Shown here piece by piece: positions 22,986 through 23,305 of a DNA stretch of 23,305 nt. This DNA comes from Clostridia bacterium BRH_c25. GTDB taxonomy: Bacteria; Bacillota_A; Clostridia; Lutisporales; Lutisporaceae. The translations under genes were made by a program, and so were the position numbers. The notes under the pieces are model-generated. The model was not told where the DNA came from. It saw only the letters and a program-made list of their open reading frames with translations, and did no database searches. The DNA is taken from positions 1 to 23,305 of the forward strand of contig LOES01000101.1 of assembly GCA_001515955.1 (NCBI GenBank), read 5' to 3'. Numbering within the stretch: position 1 is the stretch's first letter; each line of letters opens with the position of its first letter.

Positions 22986-23305
22986 CTATTTTTCCTGCAT
23001 TGCTTTCCATTTGGTCAATGCTTCAGCCATGGCATTGTTTACCGGTTCTTCCTTTTTCTGCTGCTGCATGAACTGCTGCACTGTCCGTTTATCACTGCTT
23101 TCGGTTCTTTCCTCCATGCGTTTGTTAAAGCTGGAGAGCTTTTCTCTGAAACCGCAGCTGCAGGTAAAGAGCCTGCCTTCCCCTTCGCCTTTAAGCTCCA
23201 TTCGCTTATGGCATTCAGGACACCTGGCATTTGACTGCTGTGCCACACCCTTGCGGTAACCGCATTCACGGTCCGGACAGATCAGCATTTTGCCTTTCTT
23301 GCCAT
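22986..23305 (-). CDS. topB: DNA topoisomerase III, C-terminal part (5' end outside window)
   Basis: The frame is open to the right edge of the window, so only about the last 105 residues are visible; the ATG at 23288 is internal. The piece has a zinc-ribbon pattern: CPDRECGYRKGVAQQSNARCPECHKRMELKGEGEGRLFTCSCGFREKLSSFNKR, with CxxxxC, CxxC and CxC pairs. This arrangement (ICP..CGY..., NARCPECHK, CxCGFREKL) is the C-terminus of Firmicute type IA topoisomerase III proteins. A charged, Gln-rich tail (QQFMQQQKKEEPVNN) ends the protein. It relaxes and decatenates DNA using a tyrosine in the part not seen here. It is convergent with the electron-transfer operon. Confidence 0.85.
   Translation of the reverse strand, partial: GKKGKMLICPDRECGYRKGVAQQSNARCPECHKRMELKGEGEGRLFTCSCGFREKLSSFNKRMEERTESSDKRTVQQFMQQQKKEEPVNNAMAEALTKWKAMQEK

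Noticed and set aside
1..23305. tRNA, rRNA, IS element or prophage genes
   Set aside because: No cloverleaf, rRNA segment, transposase or phage-type protein was found on either strand.

Overview
The window reads as chromosomal DNA of an anaerobic low-GC Firmicute, most likely a Clostridia member. Pointers are the strong AGGAGG-type ribosome binding sites, several TTG/GTG starts, an ABC sugar permease set without its own ATPase, AGCS and RocB-type genes, and a NuoE/NuoF-like electron-transfer operon. The assignment to Clostridia is inference. The window is cut at both ends: the left edge enters an EamA/DMT transporter, and the right edge enters the C-terminal zinc region of a minus-strand topoisomerase III gene.

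Region 1 (1-650): 3' part of an EamA-family permease. Region 2 (about 748-10385): a sugar or amino-sugar uptake and catabolism locus. A GntR/HutC-type regulator has a clear sigma-A promoter with a 22-bp perfect palindrome just downstream of the -10 box, suggesting autoregulation. Then follow, all on +: two ABC permeases (MalF- and MalG-like), a lipoprotein solute-binding protein, a SIS-domain protein, a BadF/NagK-type sugar kinase, a second SIS paralogue, a 683-aa cytoplasmic glycoside-hydrolase-like protein (DUF6259-like) and a metallo-beta-lactamase-fold hydrolase. Junctions are tight (ATGA and 14-nt overlaps). A wobble-containing hairpin after the binding-protein gene probably sets stoichiometry. 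The locus ends at a 17-bp perfect hairpin that can stop transcription from both sides.

Region 3 (10402-16684): a minus-strand pair (RocB-like M20 peptidase, then AGCS sodium:amino-acid symporter) is divergent from a plus-strand pair (YtcJ-like amidohydrolase and a SARP/BTAD-type regulator whose start overlaps its stop). This looks like an amino-acid or peptide/amide utilisation locus with its own regulator. The regulator has a C-terminal region that looks like an AAA ATPase without a P-loop.

Region 4 (16685-22892): an intergenic stretch with a perfect 22-bp inverted repeat and a second copy of a 24-mer from the amidohydrolase 3' end. It precedes a three-gene electron-transfer operon: a NuoE/HndA-like subunit, a NuoF/HndC-like flavoprotein with extra ferredoxin domains, and a 1202-aa fusion of a [2Fe-2S] ferredoxin, a GltD/NfnB-like FAD/NAD(P) module, multiple [4Fe-4S] clusters and a molybdopterin-oxidoreductase-like (NuoG/FdhA) domain. 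That last domain keeps its [4Fe-4S] cysteines but shows no catalytic Cys/Sec. No H-cluster hydrogenase subunit is present. A canonical terminator closes the operon.

Region 5 (22893-23305): a dispersed palindromic repeat, which also serves as the probable terminator of topB, and the topB 3' end.

The most unusual items are the 1202-aa electron-transfer fusion, the glycan locus coupling twin SIS proteins with a DUF6259-like protein and an MBL-fold hydrolase, and the repeat structure before the electron-transfer operon.
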